This document shows, one piece after another, positions 43,777 to 51,437 of a stretch of DNA of 52,160 nucleotides (position 1 is the stretch's first letter; every line of letters starts with the position of its first letter). The stretch is taken from contig JASJBQ010000021.1 in assembly GCA_030066455.1 (NCBI GenBank), positions 1-52,160 of the forward strand, read 5' to 3'. Origin of the DNA: Desulfobacterales bacterium (GTDB lineage: Bacteria; Desulfobacterota; Desulfobacteria; Desulfobacterales; UBA5852). The translations under genes and the position numbers were made by a program. A model generated the notes under the pieces. That model searched no databases. It saw only the letters and a program-made list of their open reading frames with translations, and had not been told where the DNA came from.

Positions 43777-44729
43777 ACGCTTGGTATTCCTATGTGTTTT
43801 TCAACGACGGCCGAAGGATTGCGGATGTCGGCCACCTGCGCCAGCTGCTGTCGGGAGTAGAAACCGACCGGCAGACCGAATTCGTCGGCGAGTTCGACGA
43901 TGCCGGCTTCATCGGATTTGAGGTCGACGCTGGCAAACCCGGCCAGACTTTTAGGCGCCAAACCGTTCGTCGCCAGGACGGTCTCCAGCAGCTCCCGAAT
44001 CTCGGGCGCGGGGGTTCCCCGATTGCAGCCCAGACCCACGAAAAGCGATGCGGGTCGCAATATCAGGACTTCAGGGGGCAGGTCAATCTCAATGTCGTCC
44101 ACGACGATCGCTGGCAGAAGGCTGCCATCCGTTTTTGCGGCCCTAAGATCGATCGATCGAGTGTCGACTTCGGCCAGAGCGCTCCCCAGACAGCCATGGG
44201 GGTCGTAGACCCCGACGGGGTCACGGCGCAGCAGCGTGCCGCTGATCAGACGGATGGCATCGTGGTTCTCGATGGCCAGGCCGCGTTCGCTGGCGATCAG
44301 GTCGATGGCCGGAATGCCTCTCAGATCCGTGGCCGTGGTGATGACGGGCTCGCCCCCCAGAACCTTCGCGACCCGGCGTGCGAGTTCATTGGCACCCCCC
44401 AGGTGACCGGAAAGCAGGCTGATCACGTGGCGTCCGGTTTCGTCCATGACCAGAACAGCCGGGTCTTCGGCTTTGTGACGCAACAGCTCGACCAGGGAGC
44501 GCACGACAATTCCCGTGGCCATAATGAAGATGTGGGCCTCGAAACGGTTGAAGTTTGCGACCAGGGCATCGCGCAGGCCGTCGAATCGCCGGGCCGCCAG
44601 ATCCGGATGGTAAACCGAGGCCGTCACGTGCAAACGGCCATTGGCGAGGTGGGCGTTGAGCTGGCGGCCCAGTTCCGCACCGCCGCCGGTCAGGGCCCAG
44701 ATGGCAATTTTGCTGTCGAAAGATATCAC
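43662..44729 (-). CDS. cbiG: Cobalt-precorrin-5A hydrolase
   Basis: CbiG opens the delta-lactone of cobalt-precorrin-5A and releases acetaldehyde. The 355-residue product has the N-terminal core (FIMATGIVVRSL; DPAVLVMDETGRHVISLLSG; HLGGANELARRVA), a middle region, and the C-terminal FVGLGCNRGTPAPEI, ASVDLKSDEAG and VAEASA-like SVCEAAAILAAG. The start is GTG at 44729 with AAGGG six bases ahead. Its end runs into cbiH, whose coding starts inside it. Confidence 0.95.
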   Translation of the reverse strand: MISFDSKIAIWALTGGGAELGRQLNAHLANGRLHVTASVYHPDLAARRFDGLRDALVANFNRFEAHIFIMATGIVVRSLVELLRHKAEDPAVLVMDETGRHVISLLSGHLGGANELARRVAKVLGGEPVITTATDLRGIPAIDLIASERGLAIENHDAIRLISGTLLRRDPVGVYDPHGCLGSALAEVDTRSIDLRAAKTDGSLLPAIVVDDIEIDLPPEVLILRPASLFVGLGCNRGTPAPEIRELLETVLATNGLAPKSLAGFASVDLKSDEAGIVELADEFGLPVGFYSRQQLAQVADIRNPSAVVEKHIGIPSVCEAAAILAAGRGKLIVPKQTTRNVTVAVARRSCSSSV

Positions 44730-44793
44730 GAGCGGCCCTTGTGTCGTTGGCGGCGGTCCGCATCCGGACGGCGCGTCTGCCGATTGAAAAATG

Positions 44794-45579
44794 TCAGGAG
44801 TGTTGTCGGCGTCGGTAGCCGTGGCTGAAACCGGCGTCGTAGAGTTTGGACCGCTGCCGGAATTGCTCCAGGCTGACGGCCAGTACGCGTCCCACGATGA
44901 TGACGGCCTGCCGGTCGATCTTATGCGTCTTCAATTCGTCGGCAACGGCATCCAGGGTGGTGCGAACGATCTGTTCGTCGGGCTGGCTGGCCCGGTAGAC
45001 CACGGCGCAGGGCGCTTGCCGGCCATAGGCCTGCCCCAGGATGCCCGCCACCTTATCGATCATGCCGGTACTCAAATAGATCGCCATCGTGGCCTGGTGG
45101 GCGGCCAGCGAGGCCAGCGCCTCTTTCTCCGGTACCGGGGTGCGGCCCTCCATCCGCGTCAGGATCAGCGTCTGCGAGATCTCCGGCAGGGTGAATTCCA
45201 TTTCCAGGGTGGCGGCGGCGGCAAAGGCTGCGGTTACCCCGGGAACCACCCGGTAGTCGATACCGCGTGCGTCGAGCAGCGCCATCTGCTCGAAAATGGC
45301 GCCGTAGAGGCTGGGGTCACCGGTGTGCAGGCGCACAACGTGTGCACCGGCCTGCCATCGGGCGTCGATCGTATCGACGATCTGCTCGAGTGTCATGCCG
45401 GCACTGCTCACGGTTTGGGCCCCGGGCGCACACCAGCTGAGCACGGCCTCGGGCACCAGGGAGCCGGCATAGACGACAAGATCCGCTGCGGCCAGAGCGT
45501 TGCGGCCTTTGATGGTGATGAGCTCCGGGTCGCCCGGTCCGGCCCCCACGAACAGGACCGGATGGGTTGGACTGGTCAT
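44794..45579 (-). CDS. cbiF: Cobalt-precorrin-4 C11-methyltransferase
   Basis: CbiF methylates C11 of the corrin ring. The 261-residue product has VLFVGAGPGDPELITIKGRN (methyltransferase signature 1), YAGSLVPEAVL, HTGDPSLYGAIFEQ (signature 2), VVPGVTAAFAAAATL and ILTRMEGRTPVPE, diagnostic of CobM/CbiF. The ATG at 45579 has AAGG ahead. A 115-base AT-rich gap with an inverted repeat separates it from cbiET, suggesting a second promoter; cbiG follows after 64 bases. Confidence 0.96.
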   Translation of the reverse strand: MTSPTHPVLFVGAGPGDPELITIKGRNALAAADLVVYAGSLVPEAVLSWCAPGAQTVSSAGMTLEQIVDTIDARWQAGAHVVRLHTGDPSLYGAIFEQMALLDARGIDYRVVPGVTAAFAAAATLEMEFTLPEISQTLILTRMEGRTPVPEKEALASLAAHQATMAIYLSTGMIDKVAGILGQAYGRQAPCAVVYRASQPDEQIVRTTLDAVADELKTHKIDRQAVIIVGRVLAVSLEQFRQRSKLYDAGFSHGYRRRQHS

Positions 45580-45631
45580 CGCTTGCCTTGAGTCTGATGG
45601 ATTTTTCAATGAAGCCGCCATCCCCTCTCAA

Positions 45632-45676
45632 ATTATATATGTATCAATATACTATGATTTATGGGGTTTATTGATA
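45632..45676 (-). promoter_or_regulatory. Inverted repeat and -10 box before cbiF
   Basis: TATCAATA (45642-45649) and TATTGATA (45669-45676) are perfect inverted copies in a strongly AT-rich 115-base gap inside the cobalamin run. On the minus strand a consensus TATAAT (45632-45637) follows about 50 bases before the cbiF ATG; no good -35 is seen. Taken together this looks like an internal regulated promoter for cbiF onward. Confidence 0.4.
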
Positions 45677-45694
45677 TATTTCAAATCAATGACT

Positions 45695-46924
45695 TTAATT
45701 TATTTTACGCCCGCGGACGATCCAGACCGGGTTCAGCGCTTCCATGCGATCACCGGCGGCCATGGCATGGCTGCGGCTGATCTGCACCTGGGTGAAATCC
45801 GTTTGCAGCCCTGCCCTGCGCATGGTCTGAACGGCAGTGTGCATACTGCCGACCAGAACGGCATTGACCACCAGGATGCCGCCGCTGTTCAAGCGGCTGG
45901 CAGCGACGGTAATGATGGTGGCCAAAGCCTTGCCGCCGCCGCCGACGAATACACGGTCCGGTGCGGGAAGGTCCTCCATTCCGGCGGGCAATTCCGCCTC
46001 GATCACGCGGACGGACCCCGCCCCCCACTGGCGGCAATTCTGCCGTATCTGGGCGATCCGCCCGGTATCCTTTTCAACCGCCCAGACGCTGCCGCTCCCC
46101 ACGAGGCAGGCGCCCTCGATGGCCACCGCGCCGCTGCCGGCCCCCAGGTCCCAGAGCACCATCCCCGGCCTGAGTTCAAGCTTGGACAAGGCCACGGCCC
46201 GCACCTCGCTTTTGGTGATGAGGCTGCGCTCATGCGCGATCTGCTCGTCCGGCAGACCGAGATAGGGCCGAGAACTCTTCTCGGCAAGCCCGGTTTCGAT
46301 CACCACCAGGTTGGGTTCGCAGAAAGTTTCCCGGGCGGCATCTTCGGGTGCCAGCCAGCGAACGGACTCGTCGTCGGATCCCATGCACTCCAGGACGCAA
46401 AGGCGTGCTTGTGGATGGCCGTGTGCCGCGACCATGCCTGCCAGCCAGGCGGGCGTTCGGCGCTGATCGGTGAAAACGGCCAGGCAGTGGCTGTCCTGCA
46501 TCGCATGCATCAATTGATCTTCGTTCTGCCGGCCGTGCAGGCTGACGACAACCACATCGTGCCAGGAACGGCCGATGCGGGCAAAAGCCGCGGCCACTGC
46601 ATTCACATTGGGCCAGATGCGCAGATGCCGTGATCCCAGGGTCTTGAGCAGGTAGGCCCCGATGCCGAAATAGAGCGGGTCGCCGGATGCCAGGACGACC
46701 ACCCGCTTGGAGCCCATCACCGCTTTAATCTGTTCCACCGCGGCTGGCAGATTGCGATCGAGCGCGATGCGCCGGGCGGTGCCCTCCGGGAAGCAAGCCA
46801 GATGCCGCTTTCCGCCCACCAGCACATCGGCCGCGGCGATCATGTCGAGGTGGATCGCCGTGAGATCGCGGGGCGACATCCCCATACCGATGACGTTTAC
46901 GGGAGGGTCTGGAAGCTTGTTCAT
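45695..46924 (-). CDS. cbiET: Precorrin-6Y C5,15-methyltransferase, fused CbiE-CbiT
   Basis: The 409-residue fusion methylates C5 and C15 and decarboxylates the C12 acetate. The N-terminal CbiE part (about residues 8-205) has VIGMGMSPRDLTAIHLDMI, VLASGDPLYFGIGAYLL and VVVSLHGR. The C-terminal CbiT part (about 225-409) has ITKSEVRAVALSKLELRPGM and the SAM motif LWDLGAGSGAVAIEGA, with a DRVFVGGGGKAL segment. Separate CbiE and CbiT are common in cobalt-early organisms, but fusions (CobL type) are also widespread. Its ATG overlaps the cbiD stop by four bases. Confidence 0.95.
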   Translation of the reverse strand: MNKLPDPPVNVIGMGMSPRDLTAIHLDMIAAADVLVGGKRHLACFPEGTARRIALDRNLPAAVEQIKAVMGSKRVVVLASGDPLYFGIGAYLLKTLGSRHLRIWPNVNAVAAAFARIGRSWHDVVVVSLHGRQNEDQLMHAMQDSHCLAVFTDQRRTPAWLAGMVAAHGHPQARLCVLECMGSDDESVRWLAPEDAARETFCEPNLVVIETGLAEKSSRPYLGLPDEQIAHERSLITKSEVRAVALSKLELRPGMVLWDLGAGSGAVAIEGACLVGSGSVWAVEKDTGRIAQIRQNCRQWGAGSVRVIEAELPAGMEDLPAPDRVFVGGGGKALATIITVAASRLNSGGILVVNAVLVGSMHTAVQTMRRAGLQTDFTQVQISRSHAMAAGDRMEALNPVWIVRGRKIN

Positions 46925-48045
46925 TGTTCCTCGCGCGACAGGGTGTCGCTGTCGCAGGCGATCCGACCGTCATAGTCGAACAGGATACAACGCACGACCA
47001 CCGGTTTTTGGGCAAAATTCAATGCCGCGTGAACAATCCGTCGGGCCACCGCGTCCAACACCAAAGGCGCCCGGTGTTTCAAAATTTCGAAGGCCTGGCG
47101 GGCCGTGTTGGCGTCGCTGATGGTTTGCACCAGAGCATCGTCCCCAGTCGCCTTGCGGGTCCATTCCGCCAGGCGCTCCAGCACGAGGGCCGCTCTGGCC
47201 GCATGGGTGTGGGGAATGCCCTGAGCCATCTTCAGGGCCTTGCCGAAAAATACAGCAAGGACAATGGTTTTTAATTCCAGCGCCGCCGCCGCCTCCAGGG
47301 CAAAACGAAAATAATCACCGATCTGCACGAAACTTTCGGCGGCCAGGTCCGGCAGCGCCGCCTGGGCAAAACGTTCGCTGCGCCGCCCGGTGGTCAACAC
47401 CGCCGTAGAGCGTCCCGAAGCGGCCGCCACCGAAAGCGCCGAGCGGATGGTGGCCGTATAGGCTGCATGGGACATGGGGCGCACGATACCGGTGGTTCCC
47501 AGAATGGATATGCCGCCGAGAATTCCCAGACGGGCGTTGAGGGTTTTACGCGCCAGGATCTCCCCGCGGGGGACGAAAATACGAACCCGCACGTCGAATG
47601 CACGGCCACGCCCGGTCAGCACGGCATCGACGGCGGCGCGGATCATACGGCGCGGTCCCGGATTGATGGCCGGCGAGCCCGGGGGCACCTCCAGTCCCGG
47701 CTTGGTCACGGTTCCCACCCCTTCTCCGCCTTCGATGCGCAGTTCAACCGGCCCTCCGGAGGATGGTGCACGCGCCACCAGTTCGACCTCCGCACCGATT
47801 TCGGCCCGATGGGTGACATCCGGATCGTCGCCGGCGTCCTTGATCACCGTGCAGATCGCCTTGTTTTCCGCCAGCCGTTCGACGCGCTCGAGGGGAATGG
47901 TCACACCGCCCTCGGTCAGAAAGGCGATATGAACCGCATCCGGCGCCCGGCCATCGATCAACAGCCGGAGTGCCCCTTTGACAGCCGCGGCAGCCGCCGT
48001 ACCGGTCGTAAAACCGCTGCGCAATTTTTTTTTAGGCCCGGCCAA
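46921..48045 (-). CDS. cbiD: Cobalt-precorrin-5B C1-methyltransferase
   Basis: CbiD methylates C1 in the anaerobic pathway and is a marker for it. The 374-residue product has KKLRSGFTTGTAAAAAVKGA, ERVERLAENKAICTVIKDAG, GEGVGTVTKPGLEVPPG, ISILGTTGIVRPMSHAAY and a C-terminal domain. The start is TTG at 48045, with no good ribosome site; nine A bases in a row follow within the first seven codons. The stop codon of a possible 31-codon reading frame lies three bases before this TTG, so re-initiation is possible (separate entry). Confidence 0.94.
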   Translation of the reverse strand: MAGPKKKLRSGFTTGTAAAAAVKGALRLLIDGRAPDAVHIAFLTEGGVTIPLERVERLAENKAICTVIKDAGDDPDVTHRAEIGAEVELVARAPSSGGPVELRIEGGEGVGTVTKPGLEVPPGSPAINPGPRRMIRAAVDAVLTGRGRAFDVRVRIFVPRGEILARKTLNARLGILGGISILGTTGIVRPMSHAAYTATIRSALSVAAASGRSTAVLTTGRRSERFAQAALPDLAAESFVQIGDYFRFALEAAAALELKTIVLAVFFGKALKMAQGIPHTHAARAALVLERLAEWTRKATGDDALVQTISDANTARQAFEILKHRAPLVLDAVARRIVHAALNFAQKPVVVRCILFDYDGRIACDSDTLSREEQ

Positions 48046-48048
48046 CCG

Positions 48049-48144
48049 TCAGATCAAACCTTTCCAATCAAGCCCGCCCGGGCAAAAATGGGAGCACCCG
48101 TGGTCTTGCATGGCTGTCCACCGGATCAAGGGATTCGCTCCCAT
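48049..48144 (-). CDS. Possible 31-residue Cys/His micro-ORF before cbiD
   Basis: In the 123-base cbiC-cbiD gap an ATG (48144) opens 31 codons ending in TGA at 48049, three bases before the cbiD TTG. The peptide contains MQDHGCSHFCPGGLDW, with two Cys and two His in a short span that could bind a metal. An internal ATG gives a 20-residue version. A GGTGGGG lies about five bases before the ATG. I know no such family; the evidence is position and composition only. The first and last parts of the reading frame also carry the inverted repeat ATGGGAGC/GCTCCCAT (48088-48095 and 48137-48144). Confidence 0.3.
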   Translation of the reverse strand: MGANPLIRWTAMQDHGCSHFCPGGLDWKGLI

Positions 48145-48168
48145 GGCAGCCCCACCGAATCTTTCCCG

Positions 48169-48780
48169 TCAACCGGCGGCCATGATGGCCAGTGCGTTGA
48201 CGACACTGGCAGCCACATTGGAGCCCCCCTTGCGACCGGCGTTCGTAATATGGGCCACTTCCATCCGCGCCAGTTCGCTCTTGGATTCGGCGGCGTTCAC
48301 GAATCCGACCGGCAGGCCCACGACAAGCGCCGGTTCGGCTTCTCCGGAGCGTATCAGTTCGATAAGCCGGAAAAGCGCCGTGGGCGCGTTGCCGACGACG
48401 TAGATGCCGCCTTTCATCAGGGGAACCGCCGCATCCACGGCGGCCATGGCCCGGGTGCAGCCCGACTCCCTGGCCACCTGGGCAACCGTACCGTCGTCGA
48501 TCAGACACTCGACCGATCCACCGAAGCGGTAAATTTCACCCTTACGAATCCCGGCGCGAGCCATATTGGTATCGGTGACAATGTTGCGTCCGCAGCGCAG
48601 CGTGTGGACGCCCACTTCGATGGCGCGCGGGTGAATGCGGGTCGATTGCATGTATTCGAAATCGGCGCTGGTGTGGATCATGCGCCGGATAATGGACCAC
48701 TCTTGTTCGCTGTAGGCATGTGGACCGGCCTCCTCGTCGATGATGCGAAAACTCAGGGCTTCGATTTCAGACGGTTTCAT
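48169..48780 (-). CDS. cbiC: Cobalt-precorrin-8 methylmutase
   Basis: CbiC moves a methyl group from C11 to C12 to give cobyrinic acid. The 203-residue product has IRRMIHTSADFEYMQSTRIH with the catalytic His of this family, NIVTDTNMARAGI, MAAVDAAVPLMKGGIYVVGN and LVVGLPVGFVNAAESKSEL. I chose the ATG at 48780 because AAGGA lies eight bases ahead; an ATG three codons earlier sits on that site. It overlaps the end of cbiA by 14 bases. Confidence 0.96.
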   Translation of the reverse strand: MKPSEIEALSFRIIDEEAGPHAYSEQEWSIIRRMIHTSADFEYMQSTRIHPRAIEVGVHTLRCGRNIVTDTNMARAGIRKGEIYRFGGSVECLIDDGTVAQVARESGCTRAMAAVDAAVPLMKGGIYVVGNAPTALFRLIELIRSGEAEPALVVGLPVGFVNAAESKSELARMEVAHITNAGRKGGSNVAASVVNALAIMAAG

Positions 48781-50173
48781 GAACGTCATCCTTTTTCATT
48801 TGATACGCCCGGCAGCGGCGGACAAATGCCCGTGGCAGTTCGGGGTTGCTGCTGAAATGCAGGTGGACATAGCTGCCCAGAGTCCGACCATGGTGGTAGC
48901 CTTCGGTGGCTATCGTCTCGCCCGCCCGGGAGGCAACCTTGTAGACCAATTCGACCCTGGCATCAATTCCGGCCGTTTCGAGTTCCGAATAATGAAATTC
49001 GTGGCCGCGAGCGCGCGTACCGGGGGGGCCGAGAATCGTATGCGCGGTCAGTTCGATCTCGCGATAACCCAGTGCCTTTCGGCGGGGCAGCATCCGGGTG
49101 GTGTACGGAAAACAACCGGCCATCTCGTGCGACTCGCCCGACGGGTCGATTAACTCTCGGCAGAGATACATAAAGCCGCCGCACTCCGCATAGATCGGCA
49201 TGCCGCTGTCGCTCATGGCACGGATGGCCGTTCGCATGCTGTGGTTGGCGGCCAGGGCCTCGGCGGCCGTTTCCGGATAGCCGCCGCCGATATACAGGCC
49301 GTCCAGGCCTTCAGGAGGCCGGTGGTCCTTTTCGGGCGAAAAATAAACCAGTCGGCCACCGCTGGCCGCGAGCATTTCCAGGTTCTCAGGATAATAGAAG
49401 CAGAAGGGCCGGTCGCGGGCAACACCGATGCGCGGTCCGATGGCCTCGGCTGAACTTTCCTCGCAAGGGCGATGCCTATGCGCAGCGATGGAAGGCAGTG
49501 CCCTGACCAGCCGATCGACATCCAGATGCTGTTCGATCAGTGCGACCAGACAATCGAGGTGAGCCGCGTCCAGAGGGTGGTCCTCGGCGGTCACCAGGCC
49601 CAGATGACGCTCCGGCATTTGGATTTGGTTTTTACGGGGGAATCCGCCGAAACAAGGCATTCTGACATGATCTTTGATCGCGTCACTCAAATAGCGGAAG
49701 TGTCGCGGGCTCCCGATGCGGTTGAAAACCACCCCCAGGAATTGAACGTCCGGATCGAAATTCTCGAACCCCTGGATCAAAGCGGCGGCACTGCGGGCCA
49801 TGCTGCGGGCGTCCACAATCAGAAGCACCGGGAGATCGAGCCATTTGGCCATCTGGGCTGTCGAGCCGGCCTCGTTCCGACCGTCGTAGCCGTCGAAAAG
49901 CCCCATGACGCCCTCGACCACGGCCGTGTCGTCTTCGCACAAATGACGATGGAAATTGGTCGCATTGACGTCCCGGGATATCATCCACCCGTCCAGATTC
50001 CGACTGATGCGCCCCGTAACGTGGCGATGGTGGCCCGGGTCGATAAAATCCGGTCCGATCTTGAAGGGTGCCACGCTCAGTCCGCGGCGGGCCAATGCAG
50101 CCATCAGTCCGAGGGCCAGTGTGGTTTTGCCGCTGCCGCTTGATGGGGCGGCTATGATGAATCCTGTAGGCAT
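48767..50173 (-). CDS. cbiA: Cobyrinate a,c-diamide synthase (glutamine-hydrolysing)
   Basis: CbiA amidates the a and c side chains of cobyrinate. The 468-residue product has the P-loop APSSGSGKTTLALGLMAAL, FKIGPDFIDPGHH, EGVMGLFDGYDG and FNRIGSPRHFRYL in the synthase half. The glutaminase half has GLYIGGGYPETAAEALAAN and the catalytic Cys in YAECGGFMYLCREL. It is the first gene of the cobalamin run; its ribosome site is weak. The upstream spacer is divergent with cysQ and holds a palindrome but no recognisable cobalamin riboswitch. Confidence 0.96.
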   Translation of the reverse strand: MPTGFIIAAPSSGSGKTTLALGLMAALARRGLSVAPFKIGPDFIDPGHHRHVTGRISRNLDGWMISRDVNATNFHRHLCEDDTAVVEGVMGLFDGYDGRNEAGSTAQMAKWLDLPVLLIVDARSMARSAAALIQGFENFDPDVQFLGVVFNRIGSPRHFRYLSDAIKDHVRMPCFGGFPRKNQIQMPERHLGLVTAEDHPLDAAHLDCLVALIEQHLDVDRLVRALPSIAAHRHRPCEESSAEAIGPRIGVARDRPFCFYYPENLEMLAASGGRLVYFSPEKDHRPPEGLDGLYIGGGYPETAAEALAANHSMRTAIRAMSDSGMPIYAECGGFMYLCRELIDPSGESHEMAGCFPYTTRMLPRRKALGYREIELTAHTILGPPGTRARGHEFHYSELETAGIDARVELVYKVASRAGETIATEGYHHGRTLGSYVHLHFSSNPELPRAFVRRCRAYQMKKDDVHETV

Positions 50174-50292
50174 GGCTGACTTACCGATCCGATGAGGGTG
50201 TGGCGGCTGGATTTATACACCCCTGGCATTCGGTTTGGCAAGGAAGTTGCCCGAGACGGCCGTTGCGATGTAATCCATCCGAAAGGAAAATA

Positions 50293-50307
50293 TGAGATTG
50301 AATCTCA
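50293..50307. promoter_or_regulatory. 15-base palindrome upstream of the cobalamin run
   Basis: TGAGATT and AATCTCA are perfect inverted arms around one base, about 120 bases before the cbiA start. The size suits a dimeric repressor or activator. No matching regulator gene is next to it. Confidence 0.35.
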
Positions 50308-50430
50308 CCCTCCAAGGGGCTGCCGCATCGGTACCGCCGAGGTGAATGTGGGTATCGGTATGATCAAGGACCGACCAACCGGAGGGATTGGTTAGAGAGA
50401 CATTTGGACTTGATTCCGGTTTTATCGATA

Positions 50431-50459
50431 TATACAGGCAATTAAAGAAATGGTATAAA
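50431..50459 (+). promoter_or_regulatory. Promoter candidate for cysQ
   Basis: TATACA (50431-50436) and TATAAA (50454-50459) are 17 bases apart in AT-rich sequence, about 76 bases before the cysQ ATG. Confidence 0.4.
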
Positions 50460-50535
50460 TATCTTTTAGTGCAATACTGTTTTTTAGCAGTTGCTGACCT
50501 CACTTTGAACCCTATACAGGCTTAGCGAGTTTTCA

Positions 50536-51381
50536 ATGTCTGATTTGTCACTCGATAGTGAACTGGTGAGCGCTATAAGCGTCTCGCTCGATGCCGGTCG
50601 TGCCATCCTGGATGTCTATCAATCGGATTTCGCCGTTGAGGAAAAAGATGACCGATCGCCCCTCACCCTGGCCGACCAGAGGGCGCACGAAATCATTGTC
50701 GCCACGCTGGAAAAGACGCCTCATCCGATTTTGAGCGAAGAAGGCCAATCGATTCCTTATCGTACCCGGCGCGACTGGAAAACCTTCTGGCTGGTGGATC
50801 CGTTGGACGGCACCAAAGAATTTATCAAGCGCAACGGCGAGTTTACGGTCAACATTGCCTTGATCCAGAATCACCGTCCGGTGCTGGGCGTCATCTACGT
50901 TCCCGTGGCTGACACGCTCTATTTCGGGACGAAAATGCTTGGGGCCTACAAAACGGCCTCGGCCTTCAAATCCTGCCGTGAAGCGCCGCTGGATTCGAAA
51001 CCGCCGCAGGAAGCCCGTGAATACCTGATCGGAACGGGAGCCGCACTTCCCCTGCACGCGACTTCGAAGCGACCCTTCACCATCGTCGGCAGTCGCTCGC
51101 ACAGCACCCCGGACGTGGACCGCATCCTCGCGGAAACCAAACGGATTCACGGGCAGGTGGAATTCATTTCCGCAGGCAGTTCGCTCAAGATCTGTATGGT
51201 GGCCGAGGGGCGTGCCGACTTGTATCCCCGCACCGGCCCCACCATGGAATGGGACACGGGGGCCGGTCAGGCCATTGCCCAGGCCGCCGGGGCCGAGGTC
51301 GTGGAATTTCACAGCCAAGCCCCCTTGCGCTACAACAAGGAAAACCTTCTCAACCCCTGGTTCAGGGTCCAGCGCCCCTGA
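50536..51381 (+). CDS. cysQ: 3'(2'),5'-bisphosphate nucleotidase
   Basis: CysQ hydrolyses 3'-phosphoadenosine 5'-phosphate, the by-product of PAPS use. The 281-residue inositol-monophosphatase-type protein has ILSEEG (about residue 65), the metal motif WLVDPLDGTKEFIKRNGEFT (about 90-109), SAGSSLKICMVAEGRADLYP and MEWDTGAGQAIAQAAG. It is followed after 56 bases by an ATP sulfurylase gene on the same strand, so both probably serve PAPS-dependent sulfation rather than dissimilatory sulfate reduction. The ribosome site is weak. Confidence 0.94.
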   Translation: MSDLSLDSELVSAISVSLDAGRAILDVYQSDFAVEEKDDRSPLTLADQRAHEIIVATLEKTPHPILSEEGQSIPYRTRRDWKTFWLVDPLDGTKEFIKRNGEFTVNIALIQNHRPVLGVIYVPVADTLYFGTKMLGAYKTASAFKSCREAPLDSKPPQEAREYLIGTGAALPLHATSKRPFTIVGSRSHSTPDVDRILAETKRIHGQVEFISAGSSLKICMVAEGRADLYPRTGPTMEWDTGAGQAIAQAAGAEVVEFHSQAPLRYNKENLLNPWFRVQRP

Positions 51382-51437
51382 ACACTGCGGCCGAAAACCG
51401 ATTGCCTATCGCAAATTCCATACGGACAAACAACATC

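Larger units (their letters stand above)
50174..50535. other. 362-base divergent spacer cbiA/cysQ
   Basis: No gene is supported here. The spacer contains the hairpin GGCAA-N5-TTGCC (50237-50251) and the 15-base palindrome TGAGATT-g-AATCTCA (50293-50307), both on the cbiA side, and a promoter candidate for cysQ (separate entry). I compared the cbiA side with the cobalamin riboswitch core by eye and found no B12 box. Confidence 0.45.

Noticed and set aside
47467..48855. 462-codon plus-strand frame across cbiD and cbiC
   Set aside because: Antisense to two conserved cobalamin genes and spans their intergenic gap; no motif.
50174..50300. Possible B12 box in the string AATGCCAGGGGTGTATAA on the minus strand
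   Set aside because: It only loosely resembles the AGCCAGGAGACCTGCC core, and no riboswitch stems surround it.
50213..50503. Minus-strand 96-codon frame in the cbiA/cysQ spacer, with a DTHIHLGG string
   Set aside because: The string resembles an amidohydrolase motif by chance; the rest has no fold-like pattern and no ribosome site.
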